From: CAYTGG01 sp964581415
GTDB lineage: Archaea; Nanobdellota; Nanobdellia; Pacearchaeales; GW2011-AR1
Assembly: GCA_964581415.1 (NCBI GenBank)
Contig: CAZOOJ010000001.1
Location: forward strand, 41,770 to 105,769
DNA: 64,000 nucleotides
Reading direction: 5' to 3'
Part shown: in pieces, positions 15,931 to 23,961 of the stretch
Numbering within the stretch: position 1 is the stretch's first letter
Layout: each line of letters begins with the position of its first letter
Notes under the pieces: generated by a model
Database searches by the model: none
The model's input: only the letters and a program-made list of their open reading frames with translations
What the model was told of the DNA's origin: nothing
Position numbers and translations under genes: made by a program

Positions 15931-16629
15931 ATGAAAATCTGCGGACTTCAAAAAACAACTTTGGTAGATTATCCAAAAAAAATAGCATGTACAATATTTA
16001 TTTATGGATGTAATTTCAGATGTGGTTTTTGTCATAACCCTGAATTAGTTACTGAAAAAAATGAGAATATTTTTTCTGAAAAAGAAATTTTGGACTTTTT
16101 AGAAAAGAGAAAAAAATATTTAGAAGGTATCTGCATAACAGGAGGAGAACCTTTATTAACTTTAGAAAAGAATTTTTTAAGAGAAATAAAAAAACTTGGA
16201 TACTTAATAAAAATTGATACAAATGGAAGTTTTCCTGAAAAACTTAAAGAAATAATTGATGAGGAGCTTGTAGATTTTGTTGCAATGGACATAAAATCTA
16301 GTAAGGAGAGATATAAAGAATTTATAAATGCAGATATTAATTTAGAAAAAATTGAAGAAAGTATAAGATTGATTTCAAAACTGGAAGATTATGAATTTAG
16401 AACCACAGTAATTGAGAATATGCATGATTTGGAAGAAATGAAGAAAATTTCTAAATGGCTTAATAGTCTTATAGGAAAACCTAAAAAATATTCTCTTCAA
16501 GCATTTAAGAATAGTGGAAAAGTTTTAGATGAGAAATTTAAATACAAAAAAGACACTAGTGAAAAATTCATAAAAGAAATTAAGGAAGAGATAAAAGACA
16601 GCTTTGAAGATATTGAAACAAGATTTTAA
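15931..16629 (+). CDS. nrdG: Anaerobic ribonucleotide reductase activase (radical SAM)
   Basis: This enzyme makes the glycyl radical on NrdD by reductive cleavage of S-adenosylmethionine. Cys27, Cys31 and Cys34 (GCNFRCGFCHNPEL) form the CxxxCxxC cluster site; GGEPLL near residue 70 is the SAM-binding GGE motif. At 232 residues it is longer than the NrdG of E. coli, like the NrdG2/PflA-like group. It starts 18 bases after the glycyl-radical gene, so activator and radical domain are expressed together. Confidence 0.93.
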   Translation: MKICGLQKTTLVDYPKKIACTIFIYGCNFRCGFCHNPELVTEKNENIFSEKEILDFLEKRKKYLEGICITGGEPLLTLEKNFLREIKKLGYLIKIDTNGSFPEKLKEIIDEELVDFVAMDIKSSKERYKEFINADINLEKIEESIRLISKLEDYEFRTTVIENMHDLEEMKKISKWLNSLIGKPKKYSLQAFKNSGKVLDEKFKYKKDTSEKFIKEIKEEIKDSFEDIETRF

Positions 16630-16662
16630 AAAGTTTTATAAATCTCATAATTCCTAAGTTCT

Positions 16663-16986
16663 ATGATAAATAATGATAAAATTCCTGAATTAACAGACAA
16701 TGAATTTAATGATTTTGTGAAACAAGGAGTTGTTTTTATTAATTTTTTTAAAGAATGGAACATGTCTTGTCTTACGATGTCTCCGATATTAGAAGAAATA
16801 AGTGATAAATTCAAAAAGATAAAATTTGGAAAAATTGATATTGGAGAAAATCGAAATATTGCAAGAAAATTAGGCATTTTTTCAATTCCTGCTTTTTTTG
16901 TTTTTAAAAATGGAGAAATTATAGAAAAATTTGTTGGAATAGTTTCTGGAGAAGAAGTTGAAGAAAAGTTAAAGAATTTAGAATAA
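16663..16986 (+). CDS. Thioredoxin-like protein with single active-site Cys (WNMSC)
   Basis: A 107-residue thioredoxin fold: EWNMSCLTMSPILEEI in place of WCxxC, then IDIGENR, and the cis-Pro SIPAFFVF segment. The first active-site Cys is replaced by Asn33; Cys36 remains. The protein cannot form the usual intramolecular disulfide but could work by mixed disulfides or as a binding partner. Its position 33 bases after nrdG suggests a link with the reductase, since some class III enzymes take electrons from redoxins. The function is inferred from position only. Confidence 0.88.
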   Translation: MINNDKIPELTDNEFNDFVKQGVVFINFFKEWNMSCLTMSPILEEISDKFKKIKFGKIDIGENRNIARKLGIFSIPAFFVFKNGEIIEKFVGIVSGEEVEEKLKNLE

Positions 16987-17087
16987 AAATTCTTATAAAT
17001 TTACTTGAAAGTTAAAAGAATTAATTAGAAATGTAATCAAAAACCTATAACGAATATTTTTTAAACCAAATTGACTAATTTTAATCA

Positions 17088-17162
17088 GGCTCCGTAGCTC
17101 AGCCTGGATAGAGCACTAGGCTTTTAACCTAGGTGTCGAGGGTTCAAATCCCTTCGGAGCCA
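17088..17162 (+). tRNA. tRNA-Lys (TTT)
   Basis: Acceptor arms 17088-17094 and 17155-17161 pair fully; discriminator A at 17162. Anticodon stem CTAGG/CCTAG with loop CTTTTAA gives anticodon TTT. The T arm has GGTTCAAATCC. It stands at the left side of the accessory island, a common insertion neighbourhood, but no second copy of its 3' end is seen at the right side. Confidence 0.96.
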
Positions 17163-17180
17163 TTTTTTGAATTTTTAATT

Positions 17181-17200
17181 ATAGAAGAATATTCTTCTAT
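17181..17200. repeat. Perfect 20-bp palindrome after tRNA-Lys
   Basis: ATAGAAGAATATTCTTCTAT equals its own reverse complement. It lies 18 bases after the tRNA end. It could help terminate tRNA transcription, be a protein-binding dyad, or mark an insertion site. Confidence 0.5.
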
Positions 17201-17265
17201 TAAGTTGCTAAATGTATTCTATATGAAAAGAAGTTTGGATTTAAGCTAAAATAAATTTTTAGAAG

Positions 17266-17319
17266 AAAGCAACCGGCTTTGTTTAATAAGTAAGAAAAAC
17301 TGACGACTTTTTAAACAGA
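17266..17319. repeat. Left flank of accessory island (words shared with 23620-23664)
   Basis: Three words occur here in order: AAAGCAACC (17266-17274), GGCTTTGTTTAA (17275-17286) and GACTTTTTAAACAGA (17305-17319). All three occur again at the right side of the island: the third as a direct copy at 23620-23634, the second inverted at 23644-23655, the first direct at 23656-23664. The pair brackets the HEPN, transposase, PIN and restriction genes. Recombination or insertion ends are inferred. Confidence 0.5.
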
Positions 17320-17321
17320 GA

Positions 17322-17807
17322 TTAATTTTCTACTTGCTCAAAAGAAGCCATTTTAGTAAGAAATTCTCTTAATTCCCCATATAATTCTAAATGTTGTTTG
17401 TTTAACTCTATCCAGTGAGGTATTGAAGATTCCAATCTGGTAATCCCCTTCAAATCTTTAGGATATATATTGTGAGCAAAAATATCTCTTATTTTATAAA
17501 ATTTTATCAATTTATTTTTAAAATCTTTATTTGTTTTTAACTCTTCTTTATTATGTTGGTTAACCTCGTTAATAATTTCTAATAATAAATTTGCTCTTGA
17601 ACTTGCACCAAAATTTACTAAAAAGAATTCATTAAATCTGAATATTTTACTTAAATTAAGGGGCTTCCAATTATCTTTTTCTTCTCCAAATTTTAAATCT
17701 AATCCAAAAGATTTTCTTATAATTTTATTAGAAATATTGTCTATATCAATAGTCCTCATAATAACCTCATGCAATAATTCTTTGGGTAATTCAAATGGAT
17801 TTTCCAT
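17322..17807 (-). CDS. HEPN-like protein coupled to the transposase
   Basis: A 161-residue helical protein. Near residues 104-113 it has KIRDIFAHNI, an R-x4-H motif (Arg107, His112) that is the hallmark of HEPN domains, many of which are RNases in toxin or defence systems. Its ATG overlaps the stop of the transposase gene (TAATG), so its translation depends on that gene. This makes it a likely passenger of the element. No nucleotidyltransferase (MNT) partner is seen. An HEPN-type structural role without nuclease activity is also possible. Confidence 0.7.
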   Translation of the reverse strand: MENPFELPKELLHEVIMRTIDIDNISNKIIRKSFGLDLKFGEEKDNWKPLNLSKIFRFNEFFLVNFGASSRANLLLEIINEVNQHNKEELKTNKDFKNKLIKFYKIRDIFAHNIYPKDLKGITRLESSIPHWIELNKQHLELYGELREFLTKMASFEQVEN

Positions 17808-18832
17808 TATATTCTAATAGGTTCCTCTAATTTAAAGTTTGCTTTAATTCCAAGTTCACAGATTTCCTGAATCACAACACAAATGTTGTGACATAAAACT
17901 TTAACCAATAATTCATTAAATTGTGCGGTTTCTTTTTTACTTTTAATATGACTTCCGAATTTAGTTTTAATCATATGAAAACAAGTTTCAGAATTGCTCC
18001 TTTTATGATAGTGTGATAAAAATTCAATTTGATTAAACATAAAGAAATGATACATCTTCTTCCAAATCTGAGAACCAGCCTTTTTTCCTGTTACGTTTTT
18101 CTTAAATGGAATATAGGGTGTTGCTCCAAAATCATTTATTACCTCGAAATTCTCCCTACTCAAATACGCTTTATCTCCACTTACTTCAGATATTTTGAAA
18201 TTTTCTGCTGTTTTTTTAACAAGTCCTTTTAATTGTGGGCTATCTGCTTTATTCCCTTCAGTAATATTAACTCCTGTTATAATGTTGGTTTTAATACCGG
18301 AAAGAAGATGAGCTTTTAACCAGATTTTATATCTCCTTTCTTTGCCCCATTTATAATCAAACCATCTTGCAAATCGTGAAGTAGAAAATCCAGAAGAATC
18401 TATTGTGAAATCAGCTTCAACTTCTTTAAGAGGTAAGGAACTAATTATAATGAGTTGTTCTAAAATTGTCTTAACCTCTGGTTTGTTCATAAAGTTTGAT
18501 AATGAAGAATAACAAGGAACCTTGTAGACTAACCCAAATTCTTTTGCTATTTTCATATCAGACATAAAACGCCTTAAAGAAAATCCTGTATAGATTTTCA
18601 TAACAGAACCAAAGAGCATGTCATTAAAAGGCAAAGTTGGTCTACCAAATTTATAAAGAGGTTGTTCAATATTATCACATAAATCCTTAAGCAACTTCAT
18701 AAAGAGTAATTTCTCGTTTGTTTGTGCTTTGTTGTATGCTGTCCATTCTTGACTATATTTTTTATTCTCCGTTAACTTTTTATATAACCATTCCTTTTCT
18801 TTTATGGATTCAAATTGTGCTTCGCGGTGCAT
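17807..18832 (-). CDS. IS5/IS1182-like DDE transposase
   Basis: A 341-residue transposase with an N-terminal domain (FGRPTLPFNDMLFGSVMKIYTG and a CYSSLSNFM helix segment) followed by the DDE core: Asp145 in FTIDSSGFS, Asp220 in VSGDKAYLS and Glu282 in KRSNSETCFHMIK. The chain is intact. No clear terminal inverted repeats flank it, so the element's ends are not defined here. The downstream HEPN gene overlaps by one base in TAATG. Strongly structured GC-rich sequence precedes the start (18843-18924). Confidence 0.9.
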   Translation of the reverse strand: MHREAQFESIKEKEWLYKKLTENKKYSQEWTAYNKAQTNEKLLFMKLLKDLCDNIEQPLYKFGRPTLPFNDMLFGSVMKIYTGFSLRRFMSDMKIAKEFGLVYKVPCYSSLSNFMNKPEVKTILEQLIIISSLPLKEVEADFTIDSSGFSTSRFARWFDYKWGKERRYKIWLKAHLLSGIKTNIITGVNITEGNKADSPQLKGLVKKTAENFKISEVSGDKAYLSRENFEVINDFGATPYIPFKKNVTGKKAGSQIWKKMYHFFMFNQIEFLSHYHKRSNSETCFHMIKTKFGSHIKSKKETAQFNELLVKVLCHNICVVIQEICELGIKANFKLEEPIRI

Positions 18833-18842
18833 TTTGTGTCCT

Positions 18843-18924
18843 GGAGCCTTCGGGCTCCTTTAATTTATTATGATAGCCAACACTCAGCGTCCCATAACCG
18901 CTGAGTGCCTTTCTCTTCGAAGAG
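18843..18924. other. Cluster of three hairpins between the transposase and the upstream gene
   Basis: Three exact dyads lie in 82 bases: GGAGCC-TTCG-GGCTCC (18843-18858), CACTCAGCG / CGCTGAGTG with a 9-base loop (18881-18907), and CTCTTCGAAGAG (18913-18924). They are GC-rich in AT-rich DNA. The stops of the minus-strand gene at 18936 lie just before them, so they may end its transcript, or they may belong to an insertion-element end. Confidence 0.6.
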
Positions 18925-18935
18925 TATTATTCTTG

Positions 18936-19583
18936 TCATTTTTTCTGTCTTTTCTGAAGTGCTTGTTTTTGAGCAGAAAGTATTATTTCTGCTTGCTCTA
19001 TTGAATCAATGTCTTTAGGGACTCTCATATAGAGTCCGCCAGTTTTGAATTCAATAATGTTTGAAACGCCCACATTATTTTCTTTTTCCATTTCAAAACC
19101 TCCGTCGTCAAAAGATAAACCTTCTGACTCGGAAGCATATTTCATTGCGTCATTAAATATTTTTTGTATCCTAAAAACTTCCTTATCTAACTTAGCTCTG
19201 TCTACTCCTGTTATGTCTATTAGTGCTAAAAGCATTCCCTCTTTGTCGGGAGATTTACTCCCCACCTTTTTTCTTATTTCTGATATTAAAGGAACTTTAG
19301 ATAATATTTCGCCATAAGCCTTTTTCTCTTCATTTCCCAAGGGTTTTGCGATTCTGGTTCCCAAGTTAGTTAACTGGATTCCTTTAATTCCGCTTTTGAT
19401 TAAACCTAATTGACGCAAGGTAACAAGTTTCTTAATGAATCCTCCACTATTTGTTGTTGAATGTCCCAACTTAGTAGCCAAACTCTCGTCGGAGCTGATG
19501 CTATTTTTATAAATTGTTTTCACAATCTCTACGCATTGACTAAATGTCAATTCAGGTACATAGTAATTTCCTATTTTTGCCAT
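18936..19583 (-). CDS. Winged-helix-like protein of unknown role
   Basis: A 215-residue soluble protein. Residues 8 to about 85 look like two small helical or winged-helix units (LTFSQCVEIVKTIYKN, then LGHSTTNSGGFIKKLVTLRQLGLIKSG-GIQLTNLG), a DNA-binding arrangement. The middle is a helical segment and the last part has a strand-turn with FKTGGLYMRVPKD. I do not recognise the family with certainty; it resembles proteins from archaeal mobile and defence regions. A perfect dyad lies at its promoter (19604-19621), consistent with autoregulation. Confidence 0.7.
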   Translation of the reverse strand: MAKIGNYYVPELTFSQCVEIVKTIYKNSISSDESLATKLGHSTTNSGGFIKKLVTLRQLGLIKSGIKGIQLTNLGTRIAKPLGNEEKKAYGEILSKVPLISEIRKKVGSKSPDKEGMLLALIDITGVDRAKLDKEVFRIQKIFNDAMKYASESEGLSFDDGGFEMEKENNVGVSNIIEFKTGGLYMRVPKDIDSIEQAEIILSAQKQALQKRQKK

Positions 19584-19603
19584 TTTACTTTATATTAGTA
19601 AGT

Positions 19604-19621
19604 TTACTCTAAATAGAGTAA
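19604..19621. promoter_or_regulatory. Inverted repeat at the promoter of the winged-helix-like gene
   Basis: TTACTCT-AAAT-AGAGTAA is an exact 7-bp dyad. On the minus strand a TATA box (TATTTAAA, 19636-19629) lies about 8 bases upstream of it, so the dyad would overlap the transcription start, about 20 bases before the ATG at 19583. Such placement fits an operator. Confidence 0.55.
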
Positions 19622-19834
19622 TATTACCTTTAAATACTTTGTGGTGATAAAATTCAACAATATAATTGCTTTTCTAAAAGAAAAATAATCCAAATTTAAG
19701 AAAGGTTAAAATTTATAAAGATGTAATTTTTGTAATGAATATGAAAAGAGGGTGGACAAAAGGTTTAAAAAATATAATTCTTGGTAATTCTACACAAAAT
19801 AAAAATATAAATAGTTTAATTTTCTTTTTATAAA

Positions 19835-20140
19835 ATGAGTCAACAAGTTAATAAAGAATTTAAGAATAATGTTTTTAATAATATAGAGCAAACAGGAGAA
19901 AATTTTAAACAACAATTTGAAAAATTAATGAGTATTGCTCAAAAAAGAATAGATTCTCAAGTTAATTGTGCTAAATTTGAGGCAGCATATGGATTATCTA
20001 TTTCTAAAAAAGAAAGGCAAAAAACTATGAAAGATGTTAAAGAAATTAGAAAAGAATTATGGAAAGAGGCATTAAATAAAGCTAAAGGGAAATCTACCGA
20101 TGCTTACGAAATTTATTGCGAGATTTGTTCATTTGATTAG
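19835..20140 (+). CDS. Small unknown helical protein (101 aa)
   Basis: A helical, charged protein with no recognised domain, Cys pair or membrane segment. TATA-like ATATAAATAG lies about 25 bases before the ATG, so a leaderless transcript is likely. Its last 47 bases overlap the end of the convergent PIN gene. The overlap and size would fit an antitoxin, but the opposite orientation argues against a classical operon. Confidence 0.6.
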   Translation: MSQQVNKEFKNNVFNNIEQTGENFKQQFEKLMSIAQKRIDSQVNCAKFEAAYGLSISKKERQKTMKDVKEIRKELWKEALNKAKGKSTDAYEIYCEICSFD

Positions 20141-20720
20141 TCCATTCTCTTATTTTAGAATTTGTTAAATTTTCTGCTTCAGGAATAATTTTTATTCTTA
20201 CTTTTAATTTTAAGAGTTTCGTAGCTTTAGCAATATCTTTGTCTTCAGTAAAATAAACATTTATATTTTTCTGTCCTATAAGATTAGATAATATCTTACA
20301 ATCATTTGGAAATGTATCGAATTTTTTAATATACATTTTTTTCTTAACTATACCCACCCATTTATTTCCAAGATTATTAAATTGTTTTTTATGTTTTATT
20401 TTATTTATTGAAAATTCTCTCAATATCTCTTTTAGTTCATTTGTTGCTTTATCATGTGTATACCCTTTTTTCTTGATAAGTGTTTGGCGAGCTTCACCCA
20501 AGGCAATTTCTGTTGTATATATTTTTAAAACATTAAGGAAAACTCTATCTCTTATCTCTTGCTTAAATTCATCAGACCAAACTATATCAACTAATACATT
20601 TGCATCAAATCCGATTATATCTTCATCATTGACAAAATCATTTCTTTCAGATGAGTTATACCTTTCTATTTTTTCTCCTTTTTTTCTCAATACAGATAAT
20701 TTTCTTTCTTCTATTTCCAT
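20094..20720 (-). CDS. PIN-domain protein
   Basis: A 208-residue protein with a PIN core: IIGFDANVLVDIV (first Asp at about residue 39), the TTEIALGEARQ helix with acidic residue near 75, and the C-terminal FPNDCKILSNLIGQ...VYFTEDKDIAKA with two more acidic positions. These residues form the metal site of PIN RNases. A 33-residue charged N-terminal tail and a basic C-terminal tail are extra. It is divergent from the type IIG gene and convergent with a small gene. It may be a toxin or an RNase tied to the island. Confidence 0.78.
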   Translation of the reverse strand: MEIEERKLSVLRKKGEKIERYNSSERNDFVNDEDIIGFDANVLVDIVWSDEFKQEIRDRVFLNVLKIYTTEIALGEARQTLIKKKGYTHDKATNELKEILREFSINKIKHKKQFNNLGNKWVGIVKKKMYIKKFDTFPNDCKILSNLIGQKNINVYFTEDKDIAKATKLLKLKVRIKIIPEAENLTNSKIREWTNQMNKSRNKFRKHR

Positions 20721-20770
20721 TTTGTCAAACCCCTAATTCTCTAAGGGAAATTCAATCAAGAAGTAAACCC

Positions 20771-20832
20771 CTTGACGCCTTCTCCTTCGGACACCCTAAT
20801 TTAAGGCGTCCAAGAGTGGAATAAATCCACTC
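20771..20832. other. Two tandem hairpins between the PIN and restriction genes
   Basis: CTTGACGCCTT pairs with AAGGCGTCCAAG (one bulged C; 20771-20814), followed directly by GAGTGGA-ATAAA-TCCACTC (20814-20832). GC-rich, like 18843-18924. They lie in the divergent promoter region, upstream of both genes, so a simple terminator is unlikely; element end or regulatory structure are options. Confidence 0.55.
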
Positions 20833-20930
20833 AAGGAGGTTAATTTTAGAAGGCTTAAGCATTTTTAAATTTTATTATAGATTTTCTATGAAATACAAAT
20901 AATTAAAAATTAAAAATTCTTATTTGAATT

Positions 20931-23603
20931 ATGGATAAAGAAAGTGCAAAATTAGAAGTAGAAGAAATAGTTAGAAAATTTCTCTCTATCCCAAAAAACG
21001 AAAGGGATTCTATGCCTGAAGAAAAAATAAAGAGTTGGTTTATTGAACCACTATTTGAGGCATTAGGTTGGAATAGGTATGATATGTCTAAAGAAGAAAG
21101 GATTTTGAAAGGTAGAGCTGATTATGTTGTTAGAATAGGAAATCAAGATAAATTAGTAATAGAAGCAAAGAAAACAAATGTTGGATTAAATGAAGAAGAG
21201 GGAAGACAAGCTGTTTCTTATGCTCACCATAAGAATATCAAGTTTGCAGTTTTAACCAACTTCGCAAGAATAAGGGTTTTTCATGCATTATCAAATATCA
21301 AAAATATTGATAAAAATTTATTGAAAGATAAGACCGACTATTTAAGATTTAATTGTGAGGATTTTGTTAAGGATTTTGATAGATTATGGTTGTTATCAAG
21401 AGAGAGTTTTGAGCAAGGAGAAATAAACAAACTCCTTGAGAATGTTGATAAAAAACTAATAAAACCTATCGATGAATCAATATTAACAGACTTACTTCAG
21501 TATAGAGAATGGCTATCTAAAGATTTGAAAAGCAAAAGAAGTTATTTAGAAGATTCTCAAATTGATGAGGTTGTTCAGATTTTGATTGATAGATTAATCT
21601 TTATGCGTTCTGTTGAGGATAGGGGCTTAGAAGCAAAAGATTTCTTATTAAAGATTATTAATGATGTTGAAAAAGGTTTTACAGATATGAATCTTTGGGC
21701 AGTGTTAAAAGCACAATTCCAAAGATTTGATAAAACTTACAACTCAAAATTATTTCAAGATGGAATATTAGAAAAAGAGGGGTTTTTTGATAATAGGGTT
21801 CTTGTCAAAGTTATCAAAGGATTATATTATGGAACTCAAGACCATCAAGAGAGATATATGTTTGATGAGATTCCTGTTGATTTATTGGGAAGTATCTATG
21901 AACAATATTTAGGGATTGTTTTAAGAGGAACAGAAAAGAGAGTTAAATTAGATTTGTTAAGTAAAAAAAGAAAAAAGATGGGAATATATTATACTCCCTC
22001 TTATATTGTGGATTATATTGTAAAAAATACAATAGGAGAATATATTAAAAATAAATCTATTGATGAAATTTTAGATATTAAGGTTATAGACCCTGCGTGT
22101 GGTTCTGGTTCTTTTTTGATTAGAGCATTTCAAGAATTAATAAACATAATTGAAGAGAGATTAAAAAATGGTGAGAAATCTAAAAAATATCAAAATACTT
22201 TCAAAGAATGGAAAGGGAAGTTAAGTTTAGGAGAGAAAACAACAATTTTAACTAATTGTATTTATGGTGTTGATTTGGATGAAAAAGCAGTTGAGTTAGC
22301 ACAACTTAATTTATTGTTAAAGATATTAGAAGAAGAAACAAGAGAAACAAGAAAAAGAGTTTTGCCTACTATGAAGGATAATATCAAGAATGGAAATAGT
22401 TTAATCTCTGATTCTCGTTTTGATAAGGCGTTTAATTGGAATGCTCAATTTCCCAAGATAAAAGAAGGGGGTTTTGATATTGTTATTGGAAATCCACCAT
22501 ATGTTGACTACTCTAAAATCAAAGGAACAGATTATTTTAATAAAATTTATGAAAGTTCTAAAGTTAATAATAATGTTGTAAAATATAATTTATTCCAGTT
22601 ATTCATTGAGAAATCTATAAGACTCTTAAAGGAAGGTGGAATGTTTGGGTTTATCAATCCAAATACATATTTATCAACTCAAAATGCATTTGCATTGAGG
22701 AAATTAATATTAGAAGAAACATCTTTAAAGAAGATAATTGATGTTTCACATTTAAGAGTTTTCAAAGACGCTTCGACTTATCCTGTAATAACTATTTTCA
22801 AAAATGGGAAAGAGAAAAAAAATAAGTTGGGTGTTGCTGTTATTGATGACGAAAAAGATTTAGTAGAAGAATTAAAATTAAATGAAATAAACCAAGAAGA
22901 GTTTGAAAAAGATAAAAAACTTAATTTTATGATTAGTTCAAACGAAGAAAATAAAGAGATTATGAGAAAGTTAGATTCTTGCGATAAACTAAAAGATTAT
23001 CAAGAAACTTTTGTTTGGGGTTCTTCTATTACAGGATTTGCAAAACATAAAGCAAAAGAAAAAGAGAAAGATAAAAAATATTCTCCTGTAATTCAGACAA
23101 GAGATATAAAAAAATATTGCATAGAATGGAAGGAAGAATATATTGAAAATAAAATTTATTCAGATAAATTAAAAGAATTATTTAAGAAGAAAAAACTTGT
23201 TATAGCAAGAGTTACAAAGGGCGTTCAAGCGACTATTGATAATAAAGGTTATTATGTTGGAAAATCTTCTATTTTAATTCCAAAAGATAAAGATTTATTT
23301 GAAATTCTTTTAGCCATCATCAATTCTAAACTTATTAACTATTATTATAAAATGAAATTTGAAACAACACATATGGCTGGGGGTTACATAAGATTTGATA
23401 TTCCTTATTTAAAACTATTACCTATTAAATTGCCTGATGAAAAACAGGCAGAGAAGATAAAAGAATTAGTTAAGAGAATGATGGAATTATGCGAAAAGAA
23501 AGACGAGCAACAAATTAAAAATGTTGATTATGAAATTAATGAAGAAATTTACAAATTATATGAAATTACAGGTAAGGAAAAGGAAGTTATAGAAAAATCT
23601 TAA
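20931..23603 (+). CDS. Type IIG restriction-modification enzyme (Eco57I-like)
   Basis: One 890-residue chain combining nuclease, adenine methyltransferase and target recognition. The N-terminal PD-(D/E)xK nuclease has Asp64 in KGRADYVV and Glu78-x-Lys80 in LVIEAKK. The methyltransferase has the SAM motif DPACGSGSF near residue 387 and the catalytic NPPY near residue 520. The remainder (about 600-860) is the specificity domain with the LARVTKG- and PILLP-like segments seen in this group. It needs no separate partner gene. It protects against foreign DNA and is the main cargo of the island. Confidence 0.93.
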   Translation: MDKESAKLEVEEIVRKFLSIPKNERDSMPEEKIKSWFIEPLFEALGWNRYDMSKEERILKGRADYVVRIGNQDKLVIEAKKTNVGLNEEEGRQAVSYAHHKNIKFAVLTNFARIRVFHALSNIKNIDKNLLKDKTDYLRFNCEDFVKDFDRLWLLSRESFEQGEINKLLENVDKKLIKPIDESILTDLLQYREWLSKDLKSKRSYLEDSQIDEVVQILIDRLIFMRSVEDRGLEAKDFLLKIINDVEKGFTDMNLWAVLKAQFQRFDKTYNSKLFQDGILEKEGFFDNRVLVKVIKGLYYGTQDHQERYMFDEIPVDLLGSIYEQYLGIVLRGTEKRVKLDLLSKKRKKMGIYYTPSYIVDYIVKNTIGEYIKNKSIDEILDIKVIDPACGSGSFLIRAFQELINIIEERLKNGEKSKKYQNTFKEWKGKLSLGEKTTILTNCIYGVDLDEKAVELAQLNLLLKILEEETRETRKRVLPTMKDNIKNGNSLISDSRFDKAFNWNAQFPKIKEGGFDIVIGNPPYVDYSKIKGTDYFNKIYESSKVNNNVVKYNLFQLFIEKSIRLLKEGGMFGFINPNTYLSTQNAFALRKLILEETSLKKIIDVSHLRVFKDASTYPVITIFKNGKEKKNKLGVAVIDDEKDLVEELKLNEINQEEFEKDKKLNFMISSNEENKEIMRKLDSCDKLKDYQETFVWGSSITGFAKHKAKEKEKDKKYSPVIQTRDIKKYCIEWKEEYIENKIYSDKLKELFKKKKLVIARVTKGVQATIDNKGYYVGKSSILIPKDKDLFEILLAIINSKLINYYYKMKFETTHMAGGYIRFDIPYLKLLPIKLPDEKQAEKIKELVKRMMELCEKKDEQQIKNVDYEINEEIYKLYEITGKEKEVIEKS

Positions 23604-23619
23604 TCTTTAATATCTCATA

Positions 23620-23664
23620 GACTTTTTAAACAGAAGCCCCTATTTAAACAAAGCCAAAGCAACC
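23620..23664. repeat. Right flank of accessory island
   Basis: Holds GACTTTTTAAACAGA (23620-23634), TTAAACAAAGCC (23644-23655) and AAAGCAACC (23656-23664), the counterparts of the words at 17266-17319. It lies 17 bases after the stop of the type IIG gene and just before the promoter of the RNA polymerase operon. Confidence 0.5.
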
Positions 23665-23670
23665 CAAAAA

Positions 23671-23678
23671 TTTATAAA
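23671..23678 (+). promoter_or_regulatory. TATA box of the rpoH-rpoB-rpoA operon
   Basis: TTTATAAA after a purine run (CCCAAAAA, BRE-like). The transcript would start near 23703, giving a leader of about 50 bases before rpoH. Confidence 0.6.
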
Positions 23679-23753
23679 CCGAGTTTTATTATCTTTTATT
23701 ATTATAAAGTTGTTAAAGTTAATGTAAATTATGTAACTTTATACCCCTCCAGA

Positions 23754-23960
23754 ATGCATATTTTTCAATCAAAACATGTAAGATTAAACAAAAAAGAATC
23801 TGAAAAAATTCTTAGAGAATTAAATATATCAAAAGTACAATTGCCAAAGATTTCTTTAAAAGATTCAGCTTTACCTGAAGGATGTGAAAGAGGAGACATA
23901 ATTCAGATAGAAAGAAAGGATGATGGTAAAATATTTCCTTATTTTAGAGTAGTTGTGTAA
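23754..23960 (+). CDS. rpoH: DNA-directed RNA polymerase subunit H (Rpb5-like)
   Basis: The 68-residue archaeal RpoH corresponds to the C-terminal domain of eukaryotic Rpb5. Family features: the basic start HVRLNKKESEKILRELNI, the LPKISLKDSAL segment and the closing GDIIQIERKD. It is the first gene of the operon and stops one base before rpoB. Confidence 0.95.
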   Translation: MHIFQSKHVRLNKKESEKILRELNISKVQLPKISLKDSALPEGCERGDIIQIERKDDGKIFPYFRVVV

Positions 23961-23961
23961 A

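Noticed and set aside
19740..19833. Possible 32-codon frame before the small island gene
   Set aside because: Too short, no ribosome site, no recognisable motif.
17088..23664. Island integrated into tRNA-Lys with a duplicated tRNA 3' end
   Set aside because: No copy of the tRNA 3' end was found at the right border; only a 7-base match (CCTTCGG) inside hairpins.
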